This document shows positions 8,787 through 17,826 of a stretch of DNA of 64,000 nucleotides, one piece after another. The position numbers were made by a program, and so were the translations under genes. The stretch's first letter is position 1, and the number at the start of each line of letters is the position of its first letter. Below the pieces are notes generated by a model. That model was given only the letters and a program-made list of their open reading frames with translations. It ran no database searches and was not told where the DNA came from. The DNA lies in the NCBI GenBank assembly GCA_044353855.1, contig JBILBF010000004.1, positions 62,001-126,000 of the forward strand, given 5' to 3'. The DNA is from UKL13-3 sp044353855 (GTDB taxonomy: Bacteria; Bacteroidota; Bacteroidia; UKL13-3).

Positions 8787-10415
8787 ATGAAACAACAGGT
8801 TAAGAAATTTTCGATACTGATAGTTAGCGCTTTTCTCTTTTCTGCGTGCTTAAAAGATACTATTGAGGAGGTAAACAATATTAAAGGTGTTACCGCTTCT
8901 CCTGAATTCTCTGCTCCATTAATTAGTTCTTCTTTGGGTATGGCAGAGATTTATAAATCGTATTCAGATAAAGCAATTATTCAAGAAAAGTCGGATAAAT
9001 CACTTGTTTTTATTTTTCAATCAAGAGATACTGTTGCGCCAACACAGTTTGTTCAGATTCCTCCGATGCCTTTTGATTTTGCTATTTCGATGCCAGCTCA
9101 AGTAATAGCCTTGTTTGATTTTCAAGGTAGGTTTGATTTAGCCATTAATGATAGTGTTGTGTTACCATCAGCTAATAATGAACGGATAAAATTAATTAAT
9201 GTAAAAAATGGCAGGTTTGCACTTAGTTTTTCAAATGGATTTAAACATGACGCGGTTGTAAAAATATCATATCCTACCATGAAAAAAAATGGTATTGCCA
9301 TCAGTGATTCTTTCTTTTTAGCACCTGCTGGAAATAACCCTACAGTTGTAAACCGAATCATTGATTTAAGCAATTACGATATTGATTTTACCAGAGATGG
9401 GATTACTTACAACACCTTACCATTTGAATATGAAATATCATTAATAAAAGTACCAGGTAATACTACGAACACAACCGATGAGTTTAAAATCAGCCAAAAT
9501 TTCGAAATTGGTGGGTATAATATTATCAAAGGGTATTTAGGGAAATTTGAAATTATTAGTGCTGACGAGGAAACGGAAATTGATATTTTTGATAATGGCT
9601 TAGCTGGTGAGTTTTTTTTAAATGACCCTAGACTTACAATTAAGTTATACAACACATTTGGCGTTCCTGTAACCGGAAAGATTACTAATTTAAGGGTTGT
9701 TGATCAAAATGGATCAGATTTTCCTGTAATCATAAATCCATTCCAAGATACTTTTTCATTTGCAAGTCCAAGTTTTCCAGGAGAATTGGCTGTAAGTGAA
9801 TTTAAAATAGACAAAACAAATTCTAATATTGATGATGCAATTAATATTAAACCAAAGTTTATAAAGTTTACCGTGAAATTTGATGCCAATTATAATGATG
9901 TTGTTATAGATAATTATTTGGTTGATACGGCCATGTTTGTCATTGATTTTAACTCTGAAGTACCACTTGATTTTAAAATTATTAATTATGTAACAGGTTT
10001 GAAACAAACTAATGGATCATTTGGAGATTTACCTGCAAATATTCAAAATGTGATATTGGATATAAAAGTTGAAAATACATTGCCATTTGATTTAGTCACA
10101 CAAATGGTTTTTACGGATGATTCGATTGTAGGACTTGACACCATTAATGTAGTAAGAGATAGTTTATTTAGTACTCCTCTCATCATTCAAGGAGCTATTG
10201 TTGATGCTGATGGTAAGGTTGTATTACCAAGTATGAGTATTCTAAATGTTTCATTAACAAAAGAAAAATATGATCGGATTCAGAAAGCAGGATTTAATAG
10301 CGTTAATATGAAAATAAATTCTTCACAATTTTTAGGTCAACCTGGATTTGTTAAGATTTATACCGACCAAAAAATGAATCTCAAAATTGGTGGTAAAGTT
10401 AAAATAAAATATTAG
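8787..10415 (+). CDS. Lipoprotein of unknown function
   Basis: 542 residues. The N-terminus has a basic start, a hydrophobic stretch and a lipobox FLFSAC with C21 as lipidation site. The rest is almost entirely beta-strand-like, with repeated hydrophobic/polar alternation, conserved-looking phrases such as TASPEFSAPLISSSLGMAE, and no recognisable catalytic motif. It ends 2 bp before the start of the DUF5723 gene, which strongly suggests translational coupling and a shared envelope function. It resembles uncharacterised lipoproteins commonly paired with DUF5723 outer-membrane proteins in Bacteroidota. That association is recalled family context, not demonstrated here. Confidence 0.7.
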   Translation: MKQQVKKFSILIVSAFLFSACLKDTIEEVNNIKGVTASPEFSAPLISSSLGMAEIYKSYSDKAIIQEKSDKSLVFIFQSRDTVAPTQFVQIPPMPFDFAISMPAQVIALFDFQGRFDLAINDSVVLPSANNERIKLINVKNGRFALSFSNGFKHDAVVKISYPTMKKNGIAISDSFFLAPAGNNPTVVNRIIDLSNYDIDFTRDGITYNTLPFEYEISLIKVPGNTTNTTDEFKISQNFEIGGYNIIKGYLGKFEIISADEETEIDIFDNGLAGEFFLNDPRLTIKLYNTFGVPVTGKITNLRVVDQNGSDFPVIINPFQDTFSFASPSFPGELAVSEFKIDKTNSNIDDAINIKPKFIKFTVKFDANYNDVVIDNYLVDTAMFVIDFNSEVPLDFKIINYVTGLKQTNGSFGDLPANIQNVILDIKVENTLPFDLVTQMVFTDDSIVGLDTINVVRDSLFSTPLIIQGAIVDADGKVVLPSMSILNVSLTKEKYDRIQKAGFNSVNMKINSSQFLGQPGFVKIYTDQKMNLKIGGKVKIKY

Positions 10416-10417
10416 CC

Positions 10418-11788
10418 ATGAATAAGATCAAACTAAATCTAACATTCTTTTCTTGCTTTTCATTTTTGATAAGCTTTGCTCAACCTGACTTTACTATGCC
10501 TTCATTGCGCAATACGTATCAAGCTTCATTAACTAATCCCGCATTTGTTCCAAAATTTAAAGTAAGTATTGGTTTACCTGTTTTGTCCAATATATATGTA
10601 AATCAAACACGTTTAGGTTTTACCTTACAAGACGTATTTGATAATACAGATACTGCTGGGTATGTAAATTTAAATGATTTTCAACAAAATATTAAAGGAG
10701 ATGGAATAGGATTAATAACAACAGTTAATGCAGATTTGTTGCATGTAAGTTTTGCATTAGGAAGTTTCCAAATAAGTGTAAATAGTACTCTTAAGCAACA
10801 AACTTCCCAATTTTTTAATAAAGATTTTATAGGTTTTGCTGTCAGTGGTAATGCTTATTTAGCAGGTAAAAGTTCTAATTTTGAAGCGTTTAAAATTTAC
10901 AATATTTCATATGTCGAAAATGGGTTTTCAATAGCAAAAGAGTTTGGCAAACTCTCATTAGGTGTAAGAGCAAAATACCTACAAGGCTTAGCATTTGTTG
11001 AAACTAAAAATGTTACTATTGGAATAACGACACCAACCAATTCTTTTGATCCTATTGTAATTAATGCTGGAGGTACAATTAATACTGCTGGCTTGCCTTT
11101 ATTAGCTGGAGATAGTGTTGAAGGTATGCCTAAAGATGAAAGTTTAAAAGAGTTTAATGTAAATAATTTTACCAACTTTGGAAATGGAGGATTTGGGCTT
11201 GATGTAGGTTTTACCTATCAGGTTTTAAAGAATTTAGGAATACACGCTTCAGTTGTTGACTGGGGTGGAATTAAATGGAAAACAACTCCTTATAGTTATA
11301 CCTTACAAAATTCAAATGTCCAATTTGATGGGTTTACAAGTGACCAACTAAATAGTGATTCGGCTCGAAATCAATATACAGATAGTCTAATTTCTTTGTT
11401 TGGTAAAACATCTGTTACAAGTAAATCATTTAATACAAAACTAAATACACGATATTTTATTGGTGCGGATTTTGATTTAACAAAACACGATAGAATTGGC
11501 TTTTTGTTCCAGGGTCAGCAATTTATTGATAAGTTTGTTCCTGCTTATACCTTTAGCTATACACACTCATTTGGTAAAATATGGGATATTACAGCTAATT
11601 ATAGTATTTACAACAAAACTAACAATAATGTTGGTATAGGTACAGTTATTAAATTAGGACCTCTTCAATTGTATTTTATGACTGATGATTTATTCACTTT
11701 TATAACACCCGAAACACGTAATACGGTCTATTTAAGATTCGGACTCAACTTGCTATTTGGCCAAAGAGATACATCTAAAAAACAATAA
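10418..11788 (+). CDS. DUF5723 family outer-membrane protein
   Basis: 456 residues. The signal peptide ends near FLISFAQ. The mature start (PDFTMPSLRNTYQASLTNPAF) and repeated amphipathic beta-hairpins such as LGVRAKYLQGLAFVETKNVT and IGFLFQGQQFIDKFVPAYTF fit DUF5723, a group of predicted outer-membrane beta-barrels. The penultimate strand VYLRFGLNLLFG resembles a barrel-closing strand. It is coupled to the preceding lipoprotein (2-bp gap) and followed after about 20 bp by the Thr-rich lipoprotein. Function unknown; an outer-membrane complex of barrel plus lipoproteins is a reasonable inference. Confidence 0.75.
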   Translation: MNKIKLNLTFFSCFSFLISFAQPDFTMPSLRNTYQASLTNPAFVPKFKVSIGLPVLSNIYVNQTRLGFTLQDVFDNTDTAGYVNLNDFQQNIKGDGIGLITTVNADLLHVSFALGSFQISVNSTLKQQTSQFFNKDFIGFAVSGNAYLAGKSSNFEAFKIYNISYVENGFSIAKEFGKLSLGVRAKYLQGLAFVETKNVTIGITTPTNSFDPIVINAGGTINTAGLPLLAGDSVEGMPKDESLKEFNVNNFTNFGNGGFGLDVGFTYQVLKNLGIHASVVDWGGIKWKTTPYSYTLQNSNVQFDGFTSDQLNSDSARNQYTDSLISLFGKTSVTSKSFNTKLNTRYFIGADFDLTKHDRIGFLFQGQQFIDKFVPAYTFSYTHSFGKIWDITANYSIYNKTNNNVGIGTVIKLGPLQLYFMTDDLFTFITPETRNTVYLRFGLNLLFGQRDTSKKQ

Positions 11789-11809
11789 AAAAACAACCAT
11801 TCAATGCAT

Positions 11810-12556
11810 ATGAAAACTACCAAAACGATTGTCTTATCATCCATTCTTTTAATTGCTACATCTTATATTAGCTGTTCAAAAGACGAGACAACTGCTCCTT
11901 CAACGACAACAACTGGTACAACAGCAACAACAGCGACTACTGCTACTACTGCATCAACAGCGACAACAGCATCAACTGGTACAACAGCTACAACAGCGAC
12001 TACTTCAACAACTAGTTCAACAGCTACAACAGCCACTACTTCAACAACCAGTTCAACTGCTACCACTGCAACCACATCAACAACCAGTACCACATCAACA
12101 ACCAGTACCACTTCAACAACCGCAACAACAAGTACAACCTCAACTACTGGAAGCAGTGGTAGTTTTACGTTTGAAGGTAATGTTTTTCCAGCATTATCAG
12201 GTTCTTGTTTTGCCGGTACCAACGATTATGAAATTACGGGTTCAGTAACAAGTGGTGATACTATTTTTAATGTATACGTAGCTTTTGGCAACAATCAACC
12301 TGTGGGTGGAACTTTTAAAACAGTATACACAGCAGGTGCATTAAACGCTACTCAATGTAGAATGAATATCGAAATTTTTAGCGTTGCTTCTCAGCAAGTT
12401 GTTCAAGAGTTAACAGCAAAAGTTAATTACGATGTAACAGTAGTTAAAAATGGAACTGATAAATATGAGGTTTCCTTTTCAAATACTCAATTTGGAATAT
12501 TACCTGGAGGAACTGCTACACGAGTTGTATCGGCAACTGCTTTCGGTTGTCCATAA
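11810..12556 (+). CDS. Lipoprotein with a threonine-rich low-complexity linker
   Basis: About 248 residues. A signal sequence ends in the lipobox-like SYISC. It is followed by roughly 85 residues composed almost only of Thr, Ala and Ser (units such as TTATTATTST and TTSTTSTTSTT), then a compact C-terminal domain of about 110 residues with two cysteines (GSCFAGTND, TQCRMNIEIF) and a third near the C-terminus. The linker looks like an extended surface stalk presenting the C-terminal domain, and Thr-rich stalks are plausible O-glycosylation targets. I chose the ATG at 11810 because MKTTKTIVLSS is a typical signal start; an ATG two codons upstream (11804) is possible. A clear terminator follows. 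Domain function not recognised. Confidence 0.7.
   Translation: MKTTKTIVLSSILLIATSYISCSKDETTAPSTTTTGTTATTATTATTASTATTASTGTTATTATTSTTSSTATTATTSTTSSTATTATTSTTSTTSTTSTTSTTATTSTTSTTGSSGSFTFEGNVFPALSGSCFAGTNDYEITGSVTSGDTIFNVYVAFGNNQPVGGTFKTVYTAGALNATQCRMNIEIFSVASQQVVQELTAKVNYDVTVVKNGTDKYEVSFSNTQFGILPGGTATRVVSATAFGCP
11888..12147 (+). repeat. Degenerate short-unit repeat encoding the Thr/Ala/Ser stalk
   Basis: The DNA consists of near-repeating triplets and nonamers of the form ACAACAGCN and ACTTCAACA. Low complexity leaves long open frames on both strands here, which should not be annotated as genes. Unit copy number could vary between strains by slippage. Confidence 0.85.
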
Positions 12557-12573
12557 TACATAAATCATTTAAT

Positions 12574-12612
12574 AAATCCGTTGTGTGATATATCTTGCAC
12601 AACGGATTTTTT
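12574..12612 (+). terminator. Rho-independent terminator after the Thr-rich lipoprotein gene
   Basis: The arms AAATCCGTTGTG (12574-12585) and CACAACGGATTT (12598-12609) form a perfect 12-bp stem with a 12-nt loop, followed by a T-run. It separates the envelope block from the biotin carboxylase gene. Confidence 0.85.
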
Positions 12613-12644
12613 AGTTATTACGGGATCTATTTTAACCATCACAC

Positions 12645-14129
12645 ATGAAAAAAATATTGGTAGCCAATAGGGGCGAGATTGCATTGCGGGTAATGCGCAC
12701 AGCTAAGGAAATGGGTATTCAAACAGTTGCTGTTTTTAGTGAAGCGGATAGGAATGCACTTCATGTGCGGTATGCAGATGAGGCTGTTTGTATTGGACCA
12801 GCACCTTCCAATCAATCATATTTAGTAATAGATAAAATTTTAGAAGTAGCCAAACAATTAGGTGTTGATGGCATACATCCTGGTTATGGTTTTTTATCTG
12901 AAAACGCTTCATTTGCTCGTAAAGTTAAAGAAGCAGGTATTACATTTATTGGTCCAACAGCTGAAGCAATGGAAGTGATGGGAAGTAAATTGGGAGCAAA
13001 AGCCGCAGTTAAAGCTTTTGGTGTTCCGATGGTTCCAGGAACCGAAGGGGCAATTTCGGATGTGAGTGAAGCCCAAAAAATAGCAACCGAAATTGGCTAT
13101 CCGGTATTGGTAAAAGCTTCTGCTGGTGGTGGTGGAAAAGGTATGCGTGTAGTTGAACAGGAGGCAGAGTTTGAATTACAAGTACAATTAGCGATGAGTG
13201 AAGCCTTGTCTGCTTTTGGTGATGGTGCAGTTTTTATTGAGAAATATGTGGGTTCTCCTCGCCATATTGAATTTCAAATTTTAGGCGATACGCATGGAAA
13301 TATTGTTCATTTGTTTGAACGTGAATGTTCTATTCAACGTAGACACCAAAAACTAGTGGAAGAAGCACCTTCCAGTTGTTTGACTCCAGAAGTTCGTCAA
13401 AAAATGGGTGAGGCTGCAGTAAAAGTTGCCAAAGCCTGTAACTACACAGGTGCTGGTACTGTAGAGTTTTTGGTAGATGAAAACTTGAATTTTTATTTTC
13501 TTGAAATGAATACCCGTTTGCAAGTAGAACATCCAGTTACGGAACAAATAGTGGGTTTGGATTTAGTAAAAGAACAAATACGGGTTGCCAGAGGTGAAAA
13601 GTTAGGGTATACCCAAGATGATTTGAACATACACGGTCATGCAATTGAATTGCGCATTTGTGCCGAAGATCCTGCTAATAATTTTTTACCTGATATTGGA
13701 ACGCTTGTAACCTATAAAACACCTCAAGGTTATGGTGTTCGTGTTGATGATTCATTTGAAGAAGGGATGGAAATTCCGATACATTATGATCCCATGATTG
13801 CCAAATTAATTACGTTTGGTCAAACAAGAGAGGAAGCAATCCATCGAATGATTAGAGCTATTGATGATTATCAAATTTCAGGTATTGAAACAACGCTATT
13901 ATTTGGAAAATTTGCCATGCAACACCCAGCATTTGTTAGTGGTAATTTTGATACGAAGTTTATTGATAAGTATTTTAAGCCCGAATTATTACAACCTGTT
14001 TCAACCGATGCACTCATTGTCGCATTGGCTTCAGGTGTAATGTACCAACAACAATCTAGTGATCTTCAACCCAAAAGCAGTATAAAAGTAGAAGAAGGTA
14101 ATTGGAAACGTAACCGTAAGGCCTATTAA
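12645..14129 (+). CDS. accC: Biotin carboxylase subunit of an acyl-CoA carboxylase (first of two paralogues)
   Basis: 494 residues. ATP-grasp biotin carboxylase: it carboxylates biotin on a carrier protein using ATP and bicarbonate. The N-terminal KKILVANRGEIALRVMRTA, the glycine-rich ATP loop ASAGGGGKGMR near 159-169, HLFERECSIQRRHQKLVEE and FLEMNTRLQVEHPVTE are all intact. It is about 45 residues longer than the second copy at 25357 because of a C-terminal tail ending NWKRNRKAY. No carrier or transferase gene is adjacent. The carboxyltransferase beta subunit at 56980-58545 is a plausible partner (propionyl-CoA-type carboxylase), while the accB-linked copy would serve acetyl-CoA carboxylase. 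This division is inference. Confidence 0.9.
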   Translation: MKKILVANRGEIALRVMRTAKEMGIQTVAVFSEADRNALHVRYADEAVCIGPAPSNQSYLVIDKILEVAKQLGVDGIHPGYGFLSENASFARKVKEAGITFIGPTAEAMEVMGSKLGAKAAVKAFGVPMVPGTEGAISDVSEAQKIATEIGYPVLVKASAGGGGKGMRVVEQEAEFELQVQLAMSEALSAFGDGAVFIEKYVGSPRHIEFQILGDTHGNIVHLFERECSIQRRHQKLVEEAPSSCLTPEVRQKMGEAAVKVAKACNYTGAGTVEFLVDENLNFYFLEMNTRLQVEHPVTEQIVGLDLVKEQIRVARGEKLGYTQDDLNIHGHAIELRICAEDPANNFLPDIGTLVTYKTPQGYGVRVDDSFEEGMEIPIHYDPMIAKLITFGQTREEAIHRMIRAIDDYQISGIETTLLFGKFAMQHPAFVSGNFDTKFIDKYFKPELLQPVSTDALIVALASGVMYQQQSSDLQPKSSIKVEEGNWKRNRKAY

Positions 14130-14140
14130 GTTAGATTCAA

Positions 14141-14148
14141 TATATTTG
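14141..14148 (+). promoter_or_regulatory. Candidate -7 element upstream of map
   Basis: TATATTTG fits the Bacteroidota -7 consensus TAnnTTTG and is followed by CACTTC. It lies 28 bp before the GTG start of map. No good TTTG is visible at the -33 spacing, so support is partial. Confidence 0.4.
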
Positions 14149-14175
14149 CACTTCAAAATTTAATATAACCTATAC

Positions 14176-14970
14176 GTGTCGTTTAGAGAAAAAGGGTCAA
14201 AAATTATTATTAAAAATGCAGAACAAATAGCGGGTATACGCAAAAGTAGCCAACTTGCAGCGCTGTGTTTACAAGAAGTTGCTCCATTTGTAAAAGCAGG
14301 TGTAACCACTGAGTATTTGAATAATATTTGCAAAGAATTCATCAAAGATCATAAGGCAATTGCTGCAACTGTTGGGTATAATGGGTATCCAAAAGAAACA
14401 TGTATTTCGGTAAATGATGTAATTTGTCATGGTATACCTGGACCCTATCAATTACGCGAGGGTGATATTTTAAATATTGATGTTACCACTATTTTAAATG
14501 GTTATTTTGGCGATACCAGCAAAATGTATACTGTTGGTGGTATCTCGGAATATGCGCAAAAGTTAATTGATGTAACCAAAGAGTGTTTGCGTATAGGAAT
14601 TATGCAATGTAGGCCTGGCAATCGTTTTGGAAATATAGGTTACGAGATTAATAAATATGCAACATCATTCGGGTATTCAGTGGTGTACGAATTTTGCGGA
14701 CATGGAGTAGGTTTGCGTTTTCATGAAGAGCCCGAAATATGCCATGTAGACGAAAAAGATAAGGGAGCTATCATGCAGGCAGGTATGACGTTTACCATTG
14801 AACCGATGATTAATGCAGGTAAAGCAAGGGCCAAAATTGATAAAAAGGATGGCTGGACAGCCCGCACAATTGATGGGAAACTATCGGCTCAGTTTGAACA
14901 CACTATTTTAATTACACCAACACGCCCAGATGTTTTAACAGATATGGATAGTGATTTTTCTAAACCATAA
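14176..14970 (+). CDS. map: Methionine aminopeptidase, type I
   Basis: 264 residues, starting with GTG at 14176 because no in-frame ATG occurs near the conserved N-terminus (IIIKNAEQIAGIRKSS). It removes the N-terminal methionine from nascent proteins. Metal ligands are all present: D102 (NIDVT), D113 (GDTS), H176 (CGHGVG), E209 (FTIEPM) and E241 (FEHTI), with the substrate-binding H85 in CHGIPGP. Length matches bacterial type Ia enzymes. It is a single-gene unit between the biotin carboxylase gene and the convergent acetyltransferase gene. Confidence 0.95.
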   Translation: MSFREKGSKIIIKNAEQIAGIRKSSQLAALCLQEVAPFVKAGVTTEYLNNICKEFIKDHKAIAATVGYNGYPKETCISVNDVICHGIPGPYQLREGDILNIDVTTILNGYFGDTSKMYTVGGISEYAQKLIDVTKECLRIGIMQCRPGNRFGNIGYEINKYATSFGYSVVYEFCGHGVGLRFHEEPEICHVDEKDKGAIMQAGMTFTIEPMINAGKARAKIDKKDGWTARTIDGKLSAQFEHTILITPTRPDVLTDMDSDFSKP

Positions 14971-15002
14971 AAGTGCTAAAATTAGGTTGTTTCATTTGGG
15001 TC

Positions 15003-15488
15003 TTAATACAACAATTGCATCATCGTAACATCTAGTATGTTCCCAAATTTCCGTCCTACTTCCTTCATCACGCCCACTGTTTCAAATCCTACTATTTTGT
15101 GCAAGTGTATACTTTTATCGTTACCCTGCGTAATGCGTGAAAGCACACAATGCAATCCGCCTTTTTTCCCAGCATCCATAATGGCAAACATCAACTTTTT
15201 GCCAATTCCTTGGTTGTGAAAAGTGGGAGATAGGTAAATTGAAACTTCAGCGGTATCATCATAAGCGCTCCTGTCACTCCATCGCGTCATGCTGGCAAAT
15301 CCAACAACTTCATTGTTAACTTCTACAACCACCACTGGGTATTTATCCGAATGTTGTCTAATCCATTCTTCTCTATTGGTTACCGATTTAATTTCGGTAT
15401 CAAATGTAGCAGTTGTATTTTCGATTGCTTCATTGTATATAGAAGCAATAGCAGGAGCATCTAGTAGGGTTGCAGAACGAATGAGCAT
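15003..15488 (-). CDS. GNAT family N-acetyltransferase (phosphinothricin/amino-acid acetyltransferase-like)
   Basis: 161 residues. The opening MLIRSATLLDAPAIASIYNEAI, the central AEVSIYLSPTFHNQGIGKKLM with the acetyl-CoA pyrophosphate loop (NQGIGKK), and HKIVGFETVGVMKEVGRKFG near the C-terminus are typical of the Pat/MnaT branch, whose members acetylate free amino acids or phosphinothricin-like compounds. The actual substrate cannot be read from sequence. It converges with map (32-bp gap) and is separated from the kinase upstream by a bidirectional hairpin. Confidence 0.85.
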   Translation of the reverse strand: MLIRSATLLDAPAIASIYNEAIENTTATFDTEIKSVTNREEWIRQHSDKYPVVVVEVNNEVVGFASMTRWSDRSAYDDTAEVSIYLSPTFHNQGIGKKLMFAIMDAGKKGGLHCVLSRITQGNDKSIHLHKIVGFETVGVMKEVGRKFGNILDVTMMQLLY

Positions 15489-15560
15489 ATTGTTGGTTTG
15501 GTATTTTTATGGAGATTGATTTAAAGTTCAAATTTTGAAAAAAAATAAAACTAAATGAAT

Positions 15561-15596
15561 AAAAAAACGGAATGAATTCTAGACTCACTCCGTTTT
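15561..15596 (-). terminator. Hairpin terminator between the deoxynucleoside kinase and acetyltransferase genes
   Basis: Arms AAAACGGAATGA and TCACTCCGTTTT pair over 12 positions with one G-T pair and a 9-nt loop. Read on the minus strand the stem is followed by a T-run, but this lies upstream of the acetyltransferase gene on the other side of the kinase stop, so it is placed best as a boundary element. It could also act on the plus strand. Confidence 0.5.
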
Positions 15597-15638
15597 AAGG
15601 CTAACAGCTAAAGGCCAATAGACAAAAAAGCTATTATC

Positions 15639-16250
15639 TTAAAAAAGTCCATTGAGTTCAGTTTCAATTTTGTTAATCACAAAGCCTAAATCTTCAGGTT
15701 TATCTTCAAAATTCAAATTGTCAACATCAATAATGAGCATTCGGTTTTTATAGGTAGAAACCCAAGCTTCATAACGTTCGTTTAATCTTCGCAAATAATC
15801 TAAACGAATTGAATCTTCGTATTCACGTCCACGTTTTTGGATTTGATTAACCAATGTTGGAATTGAAGCCCTTAGATAGACCAATAAATCAGGAGGTTTT
15901 ACAGTATTGCTTAATGAGTCAAACATTTTTTGATAAGTTTCATAATCACGAGTGCTAAGCAAACCCATCGAATGAAGATTGGGTGCAAAAATGTGTGCAT
16001 CTTCATAAATGGTCCTATCTTGAACAATACTTTTTTTGCCTTTTTGCATTTGCACTAAAGAGTTGTAGCGACTATTTAAAAAATAAATTTGAAGATTGAA
16101 TGCCCAACGTTGCATGTCTTCATAAAAATCACTGATGTATGGGTTATCTTCTACATCTTCATAATGAGGCTCGTATTTATAATGACGTGCTAATAAAGTG
16201 GTGAGAGTTGTTTTTCCTGATCCAATGTTTCCGGCTATTGCTAAATGCAT
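15639..16250 (-). CDS. Deoxynucleoside kinase (dGK/dAK-like)
   Basis: 203 residues. The P-loop GNIGSGKTT lies at 7-15. YEDVEDNPYISDFYEDMQRW carries the conserved substrate-contacting segment, SIVQDRTIYEDAHIF the DR[ST] motif, and KRGREYEDSIRLDYL the arginine-rich LID. This matches the dNK family that phosphorylates deoxyadenosine, deoxyguanosine or deoxycytidine for nucleotide salvage. Which nucleoside is preferred is not visible. Monocistronic, divergent from aspA. Confidence 0.9.
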   Translation of the reverse strand: MHLAIAGNIGSGKTTLTTLLARHYKYEPHYEDVEDNPYISDFYEDMQRWAFNLQIYFLNSRYNSLVQMQKGKKSIVQDRTIYEDAHIFAPNLHSMGLLSTRDYETYQKMFDSLSNTVKPPDLLVYLRASIPTLVNQIQKRGREYEDSIRLDYLRRLNERYEAWVSTYKNRMLIIDVDNLNFEDKPEDLGFVINKIETELNGLF

Positions 16251-16398
16251 ACGTTTTGTATTTTTACTAAGTTACAAGTTTATGTTATTGTCCTTAATTT
16301 CCTAAGGTTGTGGAAATGTTTTAAGAGGAAGTTGGTAAGCTACATCTTCAATTAAATTAAATATCTTTAATTCGCTTTAATTTATAAATAGAGAAAAC

Positions 16399-17805
16399 AT
16401 GGGAACCCAAAGAACTGAGCGCGATTTTTTAGGTGAAAAAGAAATATCAAATGAGGCATATTATGGAGTACAAACAGCACGCGCAATTGAAAATTTTACA
16501 ATAACGGGTATCTCAATTTCTAAAGAACCTCTTTTGATTCAAGCATTAGGGTATGTAAAAAAAGCTGCAGCCAAAGCGAATATGGATTGTGGTGTACTTT
16601 CGGAAACAGTTGAATATGCAATTTCAAAGGCTTGTGATAAATTAATTGCTGGCGAATATCTGGATCAATTTCCCACTGATATGATACAAGGTGGAGCGGG
16701 CACTTCTGTCAATATGAATGCCAATGAAGTTATTGCGAACTTGGGATTGGAAATAATGGGACTGCCCAAAGGCGATTATGAGCAGCTGCATCCTAATAAC
16801 CATGTAAATTGTTCTCAATCAACAAATGATGCTTATCCTACAGCTTTTAGAATGGCTTTATTCCGTAAATTAGATAGCATGATATTGGCAATGACCGTGC
16901 TTCGCGATTCATTTGCTCGCAAAGGTGTGGAGTTTAAAAATGTGTTAAAAATGGGACGTACACAATTGCAAGATGCTGTACCCATGACATTGGGGGCCGA
17001 GTTTCACGGATTTGCTACTACTATTACCGAAGATATAAACAGGTTGCGCGAAGCTCAAAAACTCATACTTGAAATTAATATGGGGGCTACTGCAATTGGC
17101 ACTTCTATTAATGCTCCTGAGGGGTATCCGGAATTGGTGACAAAATATTTAGCTGAAATTAGTGGTATTCCTGTTGTGTTGTCTGAAGATTTGATCGAAG
17201 CAACATCCGATACGGGTGCCTATGTTCAAGTATCTGGTGTATTAAAACGTTGCGCAGTTAAGTTGTCTAAAATCTGCAATGATTTGCGGTTATTATCCTC
17301 TGGTCCACGTACTGGTTTCAACGAATTAAATTTACCTAAAATGCAACCAGGTTCTTCTATTATGCCGGGCAAAGTAAACCCTGTAATTCCAGAAGTAGTT
17401 AACCAAACGGCTTATTATGTAATTGGTGCCGATATTACCATTACTATGGCTGCCGAAGCAGGTCAGTTGCAATTGAATGTAATGGAACCTGTTATTGCTT
17501 TTAGTTTATTCACCTCTTTAAGTTACTTGGAAAACGCATGTTATGCATTGCAAAGTAAATGTATTGATGGTATTACAGCCAATGAAGAAAATTGCCGCAA
17601 TATGGTAATGAACAGTATTGGAATTGTTACAGCACTTAATCCTATGTTGGGTTATGAAGAGTGTTCATCAATTGCTAAAGAAGCATTGCAAACAGGAAAG
17701 TCTGTTCATCAAATTGTTGTTGTCGAACGTAAACTTATTGATCAGTTTAAATGGGATGAAGTATACAATATTGAAAACCTTATTCACCCTAAATTTATAA
17801 ATTAA
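16399..17805 (+). CDS. aspA: Aspartate ammonia-lyase
   Basis: 468 residues, as expected for aspartase, which converts aspartate to fumarate and ammonia. Family signatures include the N-terminal ERDFLGEKEISNEAYYGVQT, the substrate region NVNCSQSTNDAYPTAF-like NHVNCSQSTNDAYPTAF, GRTQLQDAVPMTLG and the flexible-loop signature GSSIMPGKVNP. The aspartase assignment over class II fumarase rests on the IPEVVNQTAYYVIGAD and EQLHPNNHVN context and overall similarity. Preceded by a 148-bp divergent intergenic region shared with the kinase gene. Confidence 0.9.
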   Translation: MGTQRTERDFLGEKEISNEAYYGVQTARAIENFTITGISISKEPLLIQALGYVKKAAAKANMDCGVLSETVEYAISKACDKLIAGEYLDQFPTDMIQGGAGTSVNMNANEVIANLGLEIMGLPKGDYEQLHPNNHVNCSQSTNDAYPTAFRMALFRKLDSMILAMTVLRDSFARKGVEFKNVLKMGRTQLQDAVPMTLGAEFHGFATTITEDINRLREAQKLILEINMGATAIGTSINAPEGYPELVTKYLAEISGIPVVLSEDLIEATSDTGAYVQVSGVLKRCAVKLSKICNDLRLLSSGPRTGFNELNLPKMQPGSSIMPGKVNPVIPEVVNQTAYYVIGADITITMAAEAGQLQLNVMEPVIAFSLFTSLSYLENACYALQSKCIDGITANEENCRNMVMNSIGIVTALNPMLGYEECSSIAKEALQTGKSVHQIVVVERKLIDQFKWDEVYNIENLIHPKFIN

Positions 17806-17826
17806 ACACCAATAATCGAATATACA

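Noticed and set aside
11853..12248. Long open frames (Gln/Leu-rich on plus strand, Val-rich on minus strand) across the Thr-rich stalk
   Set aside because: They arise from the low-complexity repeat; only the Thr/Ala/Ser frame has a signal peptide, lipobox and a normal C-terminal domain.
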